From positions 1 through 56,105 of the forward strand of contig DHOP01000108.1 of assembly GCA_002407775.1 (NCBI GenBank): a DNA stretch of 56,105 bases. Direction: 5' to 3'. Position numbers and translations under genes: made by a program. Positions 34,071 to 43,600 of this stretch are shown piece after piece. Source of the stretch: Prevotella sp. UBA5387. Its GTDB lineage: Bacteria > Bacteroidota > Bacteroidia > Bacteroidales > Bacteroidaceae. Positions within the stretch are counted from its first letter, which is position 1. The number at the start of each line of letters is the position of its first letter. The notes under the pieces were generated by a model that was given only the letters and a program-made list of their open reading frames with translations, did no database searches and was not told the origin of the DNA.

Positions 34071-35681
34071 TTACCGCTTCATACGTCTCTCATCATCAAT
34101 ATCGTCCCAGTTACCGAATCCACCAACTTCCCATTCACGGTTGGTATGATGCCCAGAACCAGCAGGACGTAATATGTTGCCAGCAGGATTTTGTTGGATA
34201 GTACCAGTGTTTTGCCCTTCCGTATGGGTACGTTGCGACGTGGAGATTGCCCCTCTCTCGTGTCTCATAAATGGTGATAAATCAATGTCTGTGTCTCGCA
34301 GATTGACAATGGTTGAGCTGCCCATATCTACGGCGTATAGGGCATATTCCTTTCTCAATATGATGATTTTGGCATTTCTAAGATCCTCGTTTAGCTGCCC
34401 CTTTTCTGTGGAGCTTACCATTTCTTTGATATGGCTGATAGTAGCATCAAGTTTCTCCGTGCTTCTATCAGACATTATCTCTATGCTACCCTCATCGTCA
34501 ATGTGCCCAAACTTACATAGCACCTCTCGTTCCTCTGCGGTTGCAGGGTTGAAATTCTGGATCCATTGTCGCCTAAAGTTCTTACGCAAAATCTCATAAT
34601 CCTCTGTTCTCACCTGACCAACCATCGTGTGCCTCTTGCCTCTAATGCTACCATCGTGATATACATTCACCCGATATTTACTCCACAATGTAGCATTGAG
34701 TTCAGCTATGGTGAGCCGGTCGTTTTCTTCCAAGAGTTGGTGTATAAAGTTGGTAATAGCTTCTTGTTGGCCATCGTTTGATACATTCGTCTTGTTGCCA
34801 AAGTTCAGCATAGTTTTCAAGTCCAATATATCACTGCCCTTATATACTGTCTTATTTTTATGATCCACCAGAATATAGCCATACGGTGTGTCCTTCTTGC
34901 CAACGAATACCAATCCAATACCAAAACGTCTTTTGAGTGTGGCTGCAAGATCTTCTTTATTGGAACTAAGATCCTTATATTTGAGCAATATAGCTTTCAG
35001 CTGCTTGCGCCGTTTACTGGTTTCCTCCTTCGACTTCTTTGATACTCCTTTCTCAATTTCAGAGATAGCAATACTATTCAAAACGGTGCCACCTTTCTTC
35101 ACTTTGAGCAAATCATCTTCAACATAGCTCTCATAGCCACAACTCTCCAAGATAGCCTGATATTGGCCCACGGTTTCAAACGAATAATGCAATGCTTCCT
35201 GCATGATGCTCCAGGCTTCACGCTTTGGCTCAATATTCAATATCCTATTGAGTACGGCTTGTGAGCGCAACCGCTCATTATGATCATCGATCTTCTTGCC
35301 ATCAGGTGCAACCCTACTGGTAACAATGTGGATATGGTTGTTGGCGGTGTCGTGATGGGCATAGATTAAGATAGGCTGTCCAATCTCTTCATAGCCCATT
35401 TCTCGTAGATATTGGTGAGCAATATCTATCAACTGATCATGCGTATAGTCTTGCTTCTTGCAAGAAATGGCTACATGGAATTGGGTGTTTTTGATGTTCT
35501 GATTGATCAACGAATACTTCACCAGATAGTCCCGAAGATTGGAAGCAGATAGATTCCCGGTCTTCTGCAAATAGCCGAAGTTGGCTATCTCCATAAGCTC
35601 AGCTGTGCCTTTAGACACTTTGCGCTCATTATAATTCACGGCACTAAATGTGCTGCTCGATTTAAGTATGGTTGCAATCAT
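34071..35681 (-). CDS. Relaxase (MOBP-like)
   Basis: A 536-residue relaxase, transcribed leftward. The three-histidine motif appears as HHDTANNHIHIV at about residues 109-120. A Tyr at 17 (VNYNERKV) is a candidate nicking residue. The text RSQAVLNRILNIEPKREAW and a mid-protein coiled region are in keeping with Bacteroidales Mob relaxases. It would cleave at oriT and remain bound to the 5' end of the transferred strand. The C-terminal about 60 residues are low-complexity. The MobC-like gene is divergent from it, and the gap between them is the best oriT candidate. Confidence 0.88.
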   Translation of the reverse strand: MIATILKSSSTFSAVNYNERKVSKGTAELMEIANFGYLQKTGNLSASNLRDYLVKYSLINQNIKNTQFHVAISCKKQDYTHDQLIDIAHQYLREMGYEEIGQPILIYAHHDTANNHIHIVTSRVAPDGKKIDDHNERLRSQAVLNRILNIEPKREAWSIMQEALHYSFETVGQYQAILESCGYESYVEDDLLKVKKGGTVLNSIAISEIEKGVSKKSKEETSKRRKQLKAILLKYKDLSSNKEDLAATLKRRFGIGLVFVGKKDTPYGYILVDHKNKTVYKGSDILDLKTMLNFGNKTNVSNDGQQEAITNFIHQLLEENDRLTIAELNATLWSKYRVNVYHDGSIRGKRHTMVGQVRTEDYEILRKNFRRQWIQNFNPATAEEREVLCKFGHIDDEGSIEIMSDRSTEKLDATISHIKEMVSSTEKGQLNEDLRNAKIIILRKEYALYAVDMGSSTIVNLRDTDIDLSPFMRHERGAISTSQRTHTEGQNTGTIQQNPAGNILRPAGSGHHTNREWEVGGFGNWDDIDDERRMKR

Positions 35682-35868
35682 AGCACTTTAATTGATGATG
35701 TATATCGCCCAGCTTAAAGACTACCCAAGTGGCAACTGCCAACTGTGTGGTAAACATATTAAAGTGCCTCGAAACGATACTGCAAATATACCACATTTTT
35801 GCCATAAAGCATCTGGCTTCATCATGTATTTGAATAACTTTGATGTACCATACCAATAGCTACAGTGC
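35682..35868. other. Candidate oriT region between relaxase and accessory gene
   Basis: This 187-base gap lies between the divergent relaxase and MobC-like genes. It contains the inverted repeat tggca/tgcca at 35730-35741 and a wider 9-bp pair gcactttaa (35683-35691) / ttaaagtgc (35759-35767). oriTs commonly have this arrangement, but no nick-site consensus could be matched. An ORF of 64 residues on the minus strand here is not credible. Confidence 0.4.
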
Positions 35869-36258
35869 ATGAAAGAAGACAAGCGTACCAATCGTATCAA
35901 CCTTCACCTGAACAATCGGGAAATGGAACTATTCAGGGAGAAGGCAAAAAACTACAGACAGATGTCTGCCATGATACGTGATGCTGTGGCTCAATTTGAT
36001 GATACTGGTACCGTGAAACGCATAGAATCATTGAACAAACTGGCTGATTTGATTACTGATTTCAACCATGAAATCTCAAAGCAAGGGGGCAATCTCAACC
36101 AAATTACCAAGCGTGCCAATGAACTTATTTACAGTAGCGAACTGAACAAAAACTACTACAAGGAAGTCATTCTCCCTCAAATTTTACTCTTACAAAAAAC
36201 GATGAAGGAGATAAAGAAACAACAATCCGACATCTTCAAAAGGTTACTAAACCTCTAA
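35869..36258 (+). CDS. MobC-like relaxosome accessory protein
   Basis: A 129-residue basic helical protein. The start, KRTNRINLHLNNREMELFREKAKNY, and the mid-part HEISKQGGNLNQITKRANEL resemble MobC-family relaxosome proteins with a ribbon-helix-helix-type N terminus and the GNNLNQ-like segment. It should bind near the nick site and help the relaxase. It is divergent from the relaxase, and a small inverted repeat (aggt/acct, 36242-36254) lies over the stop. Confidence 0.85.
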   Translation: MKEDKRTNRINLHLNNREMELFREKAKNYRQMSAMIRDAVAQFDDTGTVKRIESLNKLADLITDFNHEISKQGGNLNQITKRANELIYSSELNKNYYKEVILPQILLLQKTMKEIKKQQSDIFKRLLNL

Positions 36259-36975
36259 CTTCTGAGTCGTTTTTGTGTTCTAATGCCAGAGTTGCGATGG
36301 CATTTCTCCCACTTCGGTGGGCAAGTAGCCTGTGGTGCCGATTTGAAAAATAGGCGTCTAAAGGCACAACTTGCAACACATTTCCTATTTATGGTGTACA
36401 CATCGACATTCGGACTTACGTCAAGCTTCAACTCCACTTCATTGCCTTTGCCATGCCGTCATCACTGCATAATCTTAGTCCGTCATCAAAATCAAGATGA
36501 AACATACCTACAAACGTTATTATCATCATCAAATATGACAATAAAACAGACATAAAACCATACGTTATAACAATCATATCATTTGAAGGTATGCTTACCA
36601 TATTATCACACTTCTTGGCTGACATACTTTTTAACCATCATATATTAAAGCGAAATTACAAGCATAAAAGATTACGACATATTTATAAACCTATCATCAT
36701 AACATAAACGATGATAGGCATATATGATTACTATCATAAAACCATACTATCATAACCAAAGGGTGGATAGCGCATCAGGAAGGCTGGCGGCATCAAGGAA
36801 GGGAAACAAGAGGGAAAAGAAGATCCTCAGCTAAGTGCTTGCTTAACACATTGAGCTTCGTATTGCACCGACAAAATGTAGAATTGTTACTGTTTCCTAT
36901 CTGGACAAAAATTGGGTGATGCCGTATCGTAAAAGCAGAACGGCTAAAAAGCGATGAGACAGGGCTTTGGTGGCT
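36259..36975. other. Gene-free region with stable hairpins and AT-rich tract
   Basis: Directly after the MobC-like gene two hairpins lie in tandem: atgcca (36283-36288) / tggcat (36298-36303), and cccac (36308-36312) / gtggg (36317-36321) closing a ttcg tetraloop. This could be part of oriT or a small RNA. Farther right (36540-36760) the sequence is AT-rich with repeated atcata elements, which suits a melting region near a replication origin. No credible coding sequence is seen. Confidence 0.5.
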
Positions 36976-37214
36976 GTAACCTTTTGAGAATAGGATGAAC
37001 TGGCGATGACATAACCCGACACTCTTCTTTTCCCTCCAGTTGAAGTTTCCTCGCGTGCGTATAAAGCCTTATTTATTATATTTTATTTATAAGCTTTATT
37101 TAAGGGAAGTGTAACCTATTGAATATCTGATGTTTCATTTACTAATATGTAACCTTTAGAGAACGATTAAGTAACCTTTTGAGAGCGGATAAGTAACCTT
37201 TTGAGAACGGTTAG
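36976..37214 (+). repeat. Iterons, probable replication origin
   Basis: A 22-bp unit beginning gtaaccttttgaga occurs five times: 36976-36997, a degenerate copy at 37111-37132, then three directly adjacent copies at 37149-37170, 37171-37192 and 37193-37214. The last three are in perfect 22-bp register, matching two helical turns. They lie just upstream of the Rep_3-type initiator gene, as in iteron plasmids, so they are probable Rep-binding sites. Confidence 0.85.
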
Positions 37215-37294
37215 GGTGTTTTATTGGGTAGTGAAATTGCAGCATAGATGGCAATGTTTCTGTCTTTTCGTTTTAGCGTATGCAATTCTTTGTC

Positions 37295-37302
37295 TATCTT
37301 TG
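37295..37302 (+). promoter_or_regulatory. -7 box of the rep gene
   Basis: TATCTTTG at 37295-37302 is an exact TAnnTTTG match, with TTTT 20 nt upstream. It is five bases before stem 1 of leader motif B, so the transcript probably begins with that motif. Confidence 0.6.
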
Positions 37303-37306
37303 TGCT

Positions 37307-37426
37307 GTTGTGCCGACAACCTTTACTACATTTGCCGATTAGATGACAGTTGTCATCACGGTACCCTTTAATTAAATTTATACACGGCTCCAGAAGGTTA
37401 GCTTCTGAAAACAAAGAATTAAAGGG
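37307..37426 (+). ncRNA. Structured leader motif B, upstream of rep
   Basis: Stem 1 is gttgt (37307-37311) / acaac (37316-37320). The conserved middle starts ctttactacattt at 37321. Stem 2 is ccctttaatt (37364-37373) / aattaaaggg (37417-37426). Between the stem 2 arms lies an extra hairpin cagaag/cttctg. Compared with motif A at 24461-24554, both stems have changed sequence but still pair. The rep ATG is six bases after stem 2, so the structure could control Rep translation and copy number. Confidence 0.65.
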
Positions 37427-37432
37427 CTTGAA

Positions 37433-38686
37433 ATGACAAGAAGAATGATCACCTTGATTGAAAATGGAGGAATGGGCAAATGCTCATTCAGCTTCAACAA
37501 TCTCTTGTTGAGATCGCCTTTGCGCTACACCATGATGGAACGGCGTTTCTTGTATAAGTTGGCAGAAGCCATCAAAATACGCTACGAAAAGATGGGCTTG
37601 CAAGTGAGGGGAAATTGGGATAGCCTTGTTTTCAACATGACCGATAAAGACCTGGCCATGGTGGGCGGCAATACCAATGTGGTGCGTACTTACAAAACAA
37701 TACGCTTGCTTGCACAAAAGTCTATCATACAGTATCACCAAAATACAGAAAAGCAGATGGTGGTGGATTATTTTCACTGGATAGATGCCTTTCGTTGGAA
37801 CACCTCGACCAACGATTATACGGTGCGTGTATCTCCTGAATTGTACGAGTACGTGATCAACCTCACCAAGTCGTTCACCGTACTCAATCTCCATACCGCC
37901 ATCTTGCTCGAATCGAAGTATTCTCAAAAGTTCTATGAGATATGCAGCCTGTATTCGGGCGAATTTCGCTTTATTGACCCTTCAACTCCGAATGAGGTCT
38001 ATAAAAAGCGAGTGATAAAAATGTCGATAGAGGCCTTCCGCTTTACCTTTGGCTTATCTGAGCTGCATGACCCTCGAACAGGCGAAGTGATTGAAAAGGA
38101 GAAATACCAACGGTTCAAAACGATGATGGAGAAGGTAGTGTTTACTGCCCAAAAGGAACTGTTCACGCTATATGAGATCCACAAGTGCGATGTATGGTTT
38201 GACTATGAGGTAGCTGACAGATATGGGCGTGGCAGAAACGGATCGCCTAAAAGTCTGCGCTTTTATATCTATTCCAGAGAGTGCCCCAAATCAAAAGATA
38301 CAGAATTGGATCGGCCTTGGCAGAAGGGGGGTGTCCCTCTTTGGCCATACGAGGATAAGCCGAAGAAGGCTATACCTGCCAAAAAGAAAGTCAAACAAAC
38401 CGACTGGCTTACCTTTGATACCGATTACCAACGAGACATAATAAGCCAATTACTAAATGCTATTTTCGATGCCGATGAAGCAGCATACTATCTCGAAAAG
38501 ATAGATAATGAGCAGCAGCGAAGTGTAGATACTTATTCGCAAGTAATCCAGGTGCTGTATGAAAAGCAGCGACAGCCAAAGTTTGCGCAGGGTACCAGAC
38601 GGTATAAGCAAAAATGCCTAAGAGAATTTGTGTTTGCCATCAACCTCAAAGAATATGGCTGGTCGATAGAACCCTACCAACCATGA
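37433..38686 (+). CDS. Rep_3-family replication initiator
   Basis: A 417-residue initiator with the paired winged-helix layout of RepB/Rep_3 proteins. The first domain (about 25-140) has NLLLRSPLRYTMMERRFLYKLAEAI and NVVRTYKTIRLLAQKSI. The second (about 150-260) has LLESKYSQKFYEICSLY and a FRFTFGLSE segment. The C-terminal about 100 residues are a charged extension. With the upstream iterons it forms a plasmid-type replicon. Its presence shows the element can probably replicate as a circle, rather than only after integration. Confidence 0.88.
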   Translation: MTRRMITLIENGGMGKCSFSFNNLLLRSPLRYTMMERRFLYKLAEAIKIRYEKMGLQVRGNWDSLVFNMTDKDLAMVGGNTNVVRTYKTIRLLAQKSIIQYHQNTEKQMVVDYFHWIDAFRWNTSTNDYTVRVSPELYEYVINLTKSFTVLNLHTAILLESKYSQKFYEICSLYSGEFRFIDPSTPNEVYKKRVIKMSIEAFRFTFGLSELHDPRTGEVIEKEKYQRFKTMMEKVVFTAQKELFTLYEIHKCDVWFDYEVADRYGRGRNGSPKSLRFYIYSRECPKSKDTELDRPWQKGGVPLWPYEDKPKKAIPAKKKVKQTDWLTFDTDYQRDIISQLLNAIFDADEAAYYLEKIDNEQQRSVDTYSQVIQVLYEKQRQPKFAQGTRRYKQKCLREFVFAINLKEYGWSIEPYQP

Positions 38687-38704
38687 TGAATGATAAGTAA
38701 GAAA

Positions 38705-38732
38705 GGAGCCGATGTCGTGAGACAAAGGCTCC
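38705..38732. terminator. Terminator between rep and the convergent small gene
   Basis: ggagcc (38705-38710) pairs with ggctcc (38727-38732), followed by ttggctttt. It sits 19 bases after the rep stop and 20 bases before the end of the leftward gene, so it can serve both. Confidence 0.6.
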
Positions 38733-38751
38733 CTTGGCTTTTCTGGCGGTG

Positions 38752-39093
38752 TTAGTCCGTAACCTCGTAGAAGTATTGCAGCTCCTTGCCGTGCAGGTTC
38801 TTCTGCGCCCACTCATCAGCCTTGCGCCAAAGTCGGTCGTACACCCGTGCGATGGCATCGTTCTTCTCATACCACTGCCAAATCTTATGGTTAAGCACCA
38901 TCACAAGCTCTGTGAGGTAGATATGGTTGGTGTGCCACTCCTTGAAGGCTCGTTCAAAGGTGTCTATGATGGTCTTTGTGCCAAACCTGTCTGCGATGGA
39001 GAAATCCATCCAGAAGGTAGTCTTCGGCTGGTAGCCAATCATTGACATTGCTTCATCAACACTCGCTCTAATTTTTATTACTTCCATACTCAT
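38752..39093 (-). CDS. Small leading-region protein
   Basis: A 113-residue protein (start MSMEVIKIRASVDEAMSMIG). The ATG at 39093 is chosen because upstream sequence belongs to structured leader element 1; a longer frame from 39216 would run through it. It is rich in Trp and aromatic residues (WYEKNDAIARVYDRLWRKADEW). No family is recognised. It follows the same leader architecture as the small-gene blocks at 53251 and 55189, so a related leading-region function is likely. Confidence 0.6.
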   Translation of the reverse strand: MSMEVIKIRASVDEAMSMIGYQPKTTFWMDFSIADRFGTKTIIDTFERAFKEWHTNHIYLTELVMVLNHKIWQWYEKNDAIARVYDRLWRKADEWAQKNLHGKELQYFYEVTD

Positions 39094-39183
39094 AACGATT
39101 AAAAGGTGAATAACTCTTGTGATACTTTTCCCTTTAGTTTCCCACTGTTTATCAGTAGGAGCTGACTGGGCTTGAATTTTTAT

Positions 39184-39350
39184 GTGCATGGTACAGTGGG
39201 AGCAGAATGAATGCACAAGTAATTTTCAGAGAATTTGGGATGGAAACCCAATTTTGATAGCAAGAAAAATTGTGGAGGGTCTATCCCAAAATCCTTGAAA
39301 ATAGCATTAGCGGTGCTTTCGCAGGAATGGAGACCGCACTACCTTTGCAC
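39184..39350. promoter_or_regulatory. Three-tier stem-loop element, copy 1
   Basis: The outer stem pairs gtgca.ggta (from 39184) with tacctttgcac (ending 39350). The long middle stem pairs attttcagagaatttgggat (39222-39241) with 39283-39302, leaving two mismatches in 20. Inside it, a cccaattttg arm pairs with aaaaattg. A conserved actaaaggga segment (as read leftward) lies between the element and the downstream gene start. Copies occur at 53331-53487 and 55273-55429. The 39351-39481 stretch has no gene. Confidence 0.65.
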
Positions 39351-39481
39351 AAAAAAATTAAGACGGGCAGCTACCAGATAAGAGTAGGCAACACCTATGA
39401 AGTGCTGGGCATTGCAAAATGTAGCAGGGAAGAAATTAAGAGAAGTGAATTGTGACGAAAACACAAGCAATTATAGCTTGA

Positions 39482-40225
39482 TTACTTGTGGATGAACTTA
39501 CACTGGGGATAATTGGAACAGCCGTAGAAAGAACCGTACTTGCCATTACGCTTCACCAAAGTACCACCGCACCAAGGGCATTTGCCTTGCTCGATGGCAC
39601 TCTCATAGTGATGCTTGTCATTATACACATAATCAAGATGCAGGTTTTCTGCTATGTCCCCAACAAACTTTCGGTCATTGATGAGTTGAACGATTTGTTC
39701 TACTTGCTCTGTCGATATGTGCTCGATTATATAGTCTTTAATGACAGAAGTAACATTCAATATGTGTGTCACATGAGCCTGATCTGATTCTACGAACAAA
39801 CTTGCTTTGCTCGAAAAGGCAATTATTGAGATATAGGGTATGTTGCCAAATTGATAAAGTAGCTTCCGTAGGGCTTTGATATGAGTTTCGTTTTGCTTTG
39901 CAGGATTGTAGAATTTGTATCTCTTTCCAAATATATTTTGTGTCCACTGCTTATAGTAATCCTTCCCGAAGATCCAGCCTTTATAGTTCTTTGTCTCTAT
40001 CACAAAGATGCCGTATGGCGATACTACAACATGGTCAATCTGTGCCATGCTTTTACCATTCGAGATGATAACATTGTTCAGCACTACATACTCTTTAGGT
40101 AAGAGGTGCAGCAAGACGGCAACCTTCTCTTCTCCAATTTTTCCTTTGGAGAATCTTAGCCAAAACACTACCGATAATATCAATAGTCCAAGTAGAAGTG
40201 ATGCAAAAGTCATAAAGTGCAACAT
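39482..40225 (-). CDS. NERD-domain protein with zinc ribbon
   Basis: A 247-residue protein if started at the ATG at 40225; the ATG at 40213 is also possible. One N-terminal membrane helix (about 6-25) precedes a NERD nuclease-related domain (about 33-150) with LNNVIISNGKSMAQIDHVVV and IFVIETKNYKGWI; the Asp and Glu-x-Lys match the PD-(D/E)xK-like core. The C-terminal zinc ribbon (CPWCGGTLVKRNGKYGSFYG, CSNYPQCKF) is topoisomerase-like. A -7-like TAACTTTG lies upstream (40249-40242). Membrane-linked nucleic-acid processing is inferred. Confidence 0.82.
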   Translation of the reverse strand: MLHFMTFASLLLGLLILSVVFWLRFSKGKIGEEKVAVLLHLLPKEYVVLNNVIISNGKSMAQIDHVVVSPYGIFVIETKNYKGWIFGKDYYKQWTQNIFGKRYKFYNPAKQNETHIKALRKLLYQFGNIPYISIIAFSSKASLFVESDQAHVTHILNVTSVIKDYIIEHISTEQVEQIVQLINDRKFVGDIAENLHLDYVYNDKHHYESAIEQGKCPWCGGTLVKRNGKYGSFYGCSNYPQCKFIHK

Positions 40226-40370
40226 TAGTCTTGGTTGCAAAGTTAACGAGAAAGTTAGTGATAGATCCTTGAAAAACCATCAAATCGAATGATTTTTTGC
40301 ATTATTCAAGAGATAATTGCAAGATATTGGCAAATAATGACTATCTTCACAGCTGTTAAACCTACTATAT

Positions 40371-40589
40371 ATGGCAGAAATCAGAAAGTTGAATCGGATA
40401 AAGGTTGTCTTGGCAGAGAAAGACCTGACCAACAAATGGCTCGGTCAGCAGTTGGGCAAGTCTGAATATACTGTTTCGCGCTGGACAACCAACAAGCAGC
40501 AACCGTCGGTGGAGCAACTGTTCGACATTGCCAAACTCCTCAACGTTGAGGTGAAAGATTTGCTATTGACACAGGATAAAGTGGACTAA
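40371..40589 (+). CDS. Small XRE-type regulator of the defence-like operon
   Basis: A 72-residue HTH protein (NKWLGQQLGKSEYTVSRWTT, then PSVEQLFDIAKLLNVEVKDLL), the Cro/XRE layout. It precedes the helicase gene by 11 bases and so probably heads the operon. Its size and position suggest a controller protein that delays or tunes restriction genes, as C proteins do in some restriction-modification systems. TATCTTCA near 40352 is a possible -7 box. Confidence 0.82.
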   Translation: MAEIRKLNRIKVVLAEKDLTNKWLGQQLGKSEYTVSRWTTNKQQPSVEQLFDIAKLLNVEVKDLLLTQDKVD

Positions 40590-40600
40590 AAGTAAATGAA

Positions 40601-43600
40601 ATGATGCGTGCTCCTAAACAGTTCAATAATATAACAGAAAGGGTTATCGACGATCTGAAAGGCTCTCTTACTCCAAAGAGCAAACTTTCTATTGCCGCTG
40701 CCAGCTTCTCTATTTATGCCTTTGAAGCGTTAAAAGAAGAGTTGGAGCAAATAGATGAATTGCGCTTTATATTCACGTCGCCAACTTTCAACAAAGAGAA
40801 GGTGAAAAAGCAAAAGCGAGAGTTTTTCATCCCCAAGCTCAGTCGTGAACGAAATCTTTACGGCTCTGAGTTTGAGATTCGTCTGCGCAATCAGCTTTCT
40901 CAGCGTGCCATCGCTCGTGAATGTGCCGACTGGATTCGCCGTAAGGTGAAGTTCAAGACGAATGTGTCGGAAGGTACGCTTAACAATTTCATGAATGTAA
41001 GTGAAGGTAATGATACCTACACTTACATGCCTTTCAATGAATTTACGACTACCGAGCTGGGGTGTGAGCGAGGAAATAATCTGTGCCCGATGAGTATGGG
41101 ATTTCCTTCAACAGCTGCAACAGACAATTTCCTTCGAGGGTTTAACCAGTTGTGGAACGATAGCGAGAAGTTTACCGATGTTACCAATTCCGTTTTGGAG
41201 AATATAGAAACCGTGTACAAGGAGAACTCGCCAGAGTTTATCTACTTTGTTGCCATCTACAATATCTTCAACGAATTTCTAGAGGATATCAATGAGGATG
41301 TTCTTCCCAATGAAGGAACAGGGTTCCGCAACAGTCAGATATGGAGTATGCTTTATAATTTCCAGAAGGATGCAGCTCTTGCCATCATCAACAAGCTGGA
41401 GAAATATAACGGTTGTATTTTGGCGGATAGTGTAGGTCTTGGAAAGACTTTCTCTGCCTTGGCGGTCATCAAATACTATGAGTGCCGCAACCGCAATGTG
41501 CTGGTGCTCTGTCCTAAGAAACTGAACGACAACTGGCAAACCTTCCGAAGCAACTATAAGAACAACCCTGTTGCAAAAGATCGTTTCAACTATGACGTTC
41601 TTTTCCATTCCGACCTTTCGCGCGATTGTGGTACCAGTAATGGTATGGATCTTACGCGAGTGAGCTGGGAGAACTACGACTTAGTGGTGATTGACGAGAG
41701 CCACAATTTCCGTAACGGCGGTAAACTCGAAGACGATGAGGATGAAGGTTTTAAGGAAAATCGCTATGCTCGTCTGATGAATCGTGTCATCCGTAGCGGT
41801 GTAAAGACAAAGGTGCTCATGCTCAGTGCTACCCCGGTGAACAACCGTTTCAACGACTTGAAAAACCAGCTCCAGCTGGCCTACGAGGGTAACTCAGAGC
41901 ATATCAATGCTGCCCTTGAAACCGACAGGGATATTGACCAGATTTTCCGTGAGGCGCAACAGGCGTATAGCCGTTGGACAAAGTTACAGCCAACAGACCG
42001 CACCACCGAGCGACTTCTGGATATGCTCAACTACGACTTCTTCCGTGTGCTTGACGCGGTTACGATAGCACGTAGCCGTAAGCACATCATGAAGTATTAT
42101 GACACCAAGGATATCGGCAAGTTTCCAGAGCGGCTGAAGCCTGTTTCCCGCCGCCCGGCATTGACCGATCTTGATGATGCCATCACTTTTACAGAGATCG
42201 CCGAACAGCTCAACTTGCTCAATCTGTCTATCTATACACCGTCTCTCTATATCCATGCCAGCGCACGCGACAAGTATGCTGTGGATTATGATGGAGAAGG
42301 ACTTACTATCGACGGTCGGGAGAAAGGCCTGCGCCAGCTCATGGCCATCAACCTCCTGAAGCGTCTGGAGAGTTCGGTCAATTCTTTCCGCCTCACTTTA
42401 GAGCGTATTGAACAACTCATCAAGAAGGCGGTAACGGCCATCAACAACTTTGAAACCCATGGAGCCGGCACCATCGAGATGGAGAGATACGATGATGACT
42501 ACGACAGCGAAGACAGCGAGAGTGACCCCTTCGTTGGTCGCAAGTCGAAGATCAATCTGCGTGATATGGATTTTGTGTCTTGGCGGCGCGACCTGCAGAG
42601 CGATCTGGACAAGCTGTCTCTCCTGCTCCAGATGTTGAAAGACATTACTCCCGAACACGATGCAAAGCTGCAACAACTGATTGCTGATTTGAAAAACAAG
42701 TTCGAGCATCCTTTTAACGGCAACAACAAGAAGGTCATCATCTTTACGGCCTTTGCCGATACCGCCAACTATCTGTACGATCAATTGGCACAGCGCATCA
42801 AGACCGACTGCCATCTCCATACGGCGCTGATTACAGGCAGTACAGAAGGGAAATGCACCATACCAGGCATTCATGCCGACTTCAACACCATACTCACTTA
42901 TTTCTCGCCTGTCAGCAAGGATAGAGCTGCTATCTTCCCCCATGCGAAAGATGATATAGACGTGCTCATCGGTACCGACTGTATCTCTGAGGGCCAGAAT
43001 CTTCAAGACTGTGATTATCTGCTCAATTACGATATTCACTGGAACCCCGTGCGCATCATTCAGCGCTTCGGACGAATAGACCGTATCGGCTCTCGCAATG
43101 AGGCGATACAGCTTGTCAACTATTGGCCCGACATGGATCTTGACAAATATATCAAGCTCAAGGGACGTGTGGAGTCGCGCATGAAAGCTACGGTACTTAC
43201 TTCTACTGGCGATGACAACCCGCTTTCAGACACGGAGAAAGGCGACATGGAGTACCGCCGAAATCAGCTGAAGAAGCTGCAAAAAGAAGTCGTCGACCTC
43301 GAAGACATGGACACGGGTATCAATATCATGGACCTGGGATTGAACGAGTTCCGCCTTGACCTGCTTGCTTATATGAAAGACCATCACGACATTGAGCATA
43401 CGCCCAACGGCATGAGTGCCGTCGTGGGGCATACCGATGACGTGAAGCCGGGGGTCGTCTTCATTCTGAAAAATCGAAATGACGACGTGAATATTGGCAA
43501 GACCAATCAGATTCATCCCTTCTATATGGTCTACCTGTCTGATGACGGCACTATGCTTTGCGACCATCTTTCGCCTAAGAAACTGCTCGACACCATGCGT

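Noticed and set aside
35662..35856. 64-residue minus-strand ORF upstream of the relaxase
   Set aside because: It overlaps the relaxase start and fills the probable oriT, and its sequence has no coding pattern or similarity.
36255..36437. 60-residue minus-strand ORF after the MobC-like gene
   Set aside because: It covers the tandem hairpins; two Cys residues alone do not support a protein.
37149..37214. Possible CRISPR-like array
   Set aside because: The repeats are directly adjacent with no spacers and sit before a replication initiator, so they are iterons.
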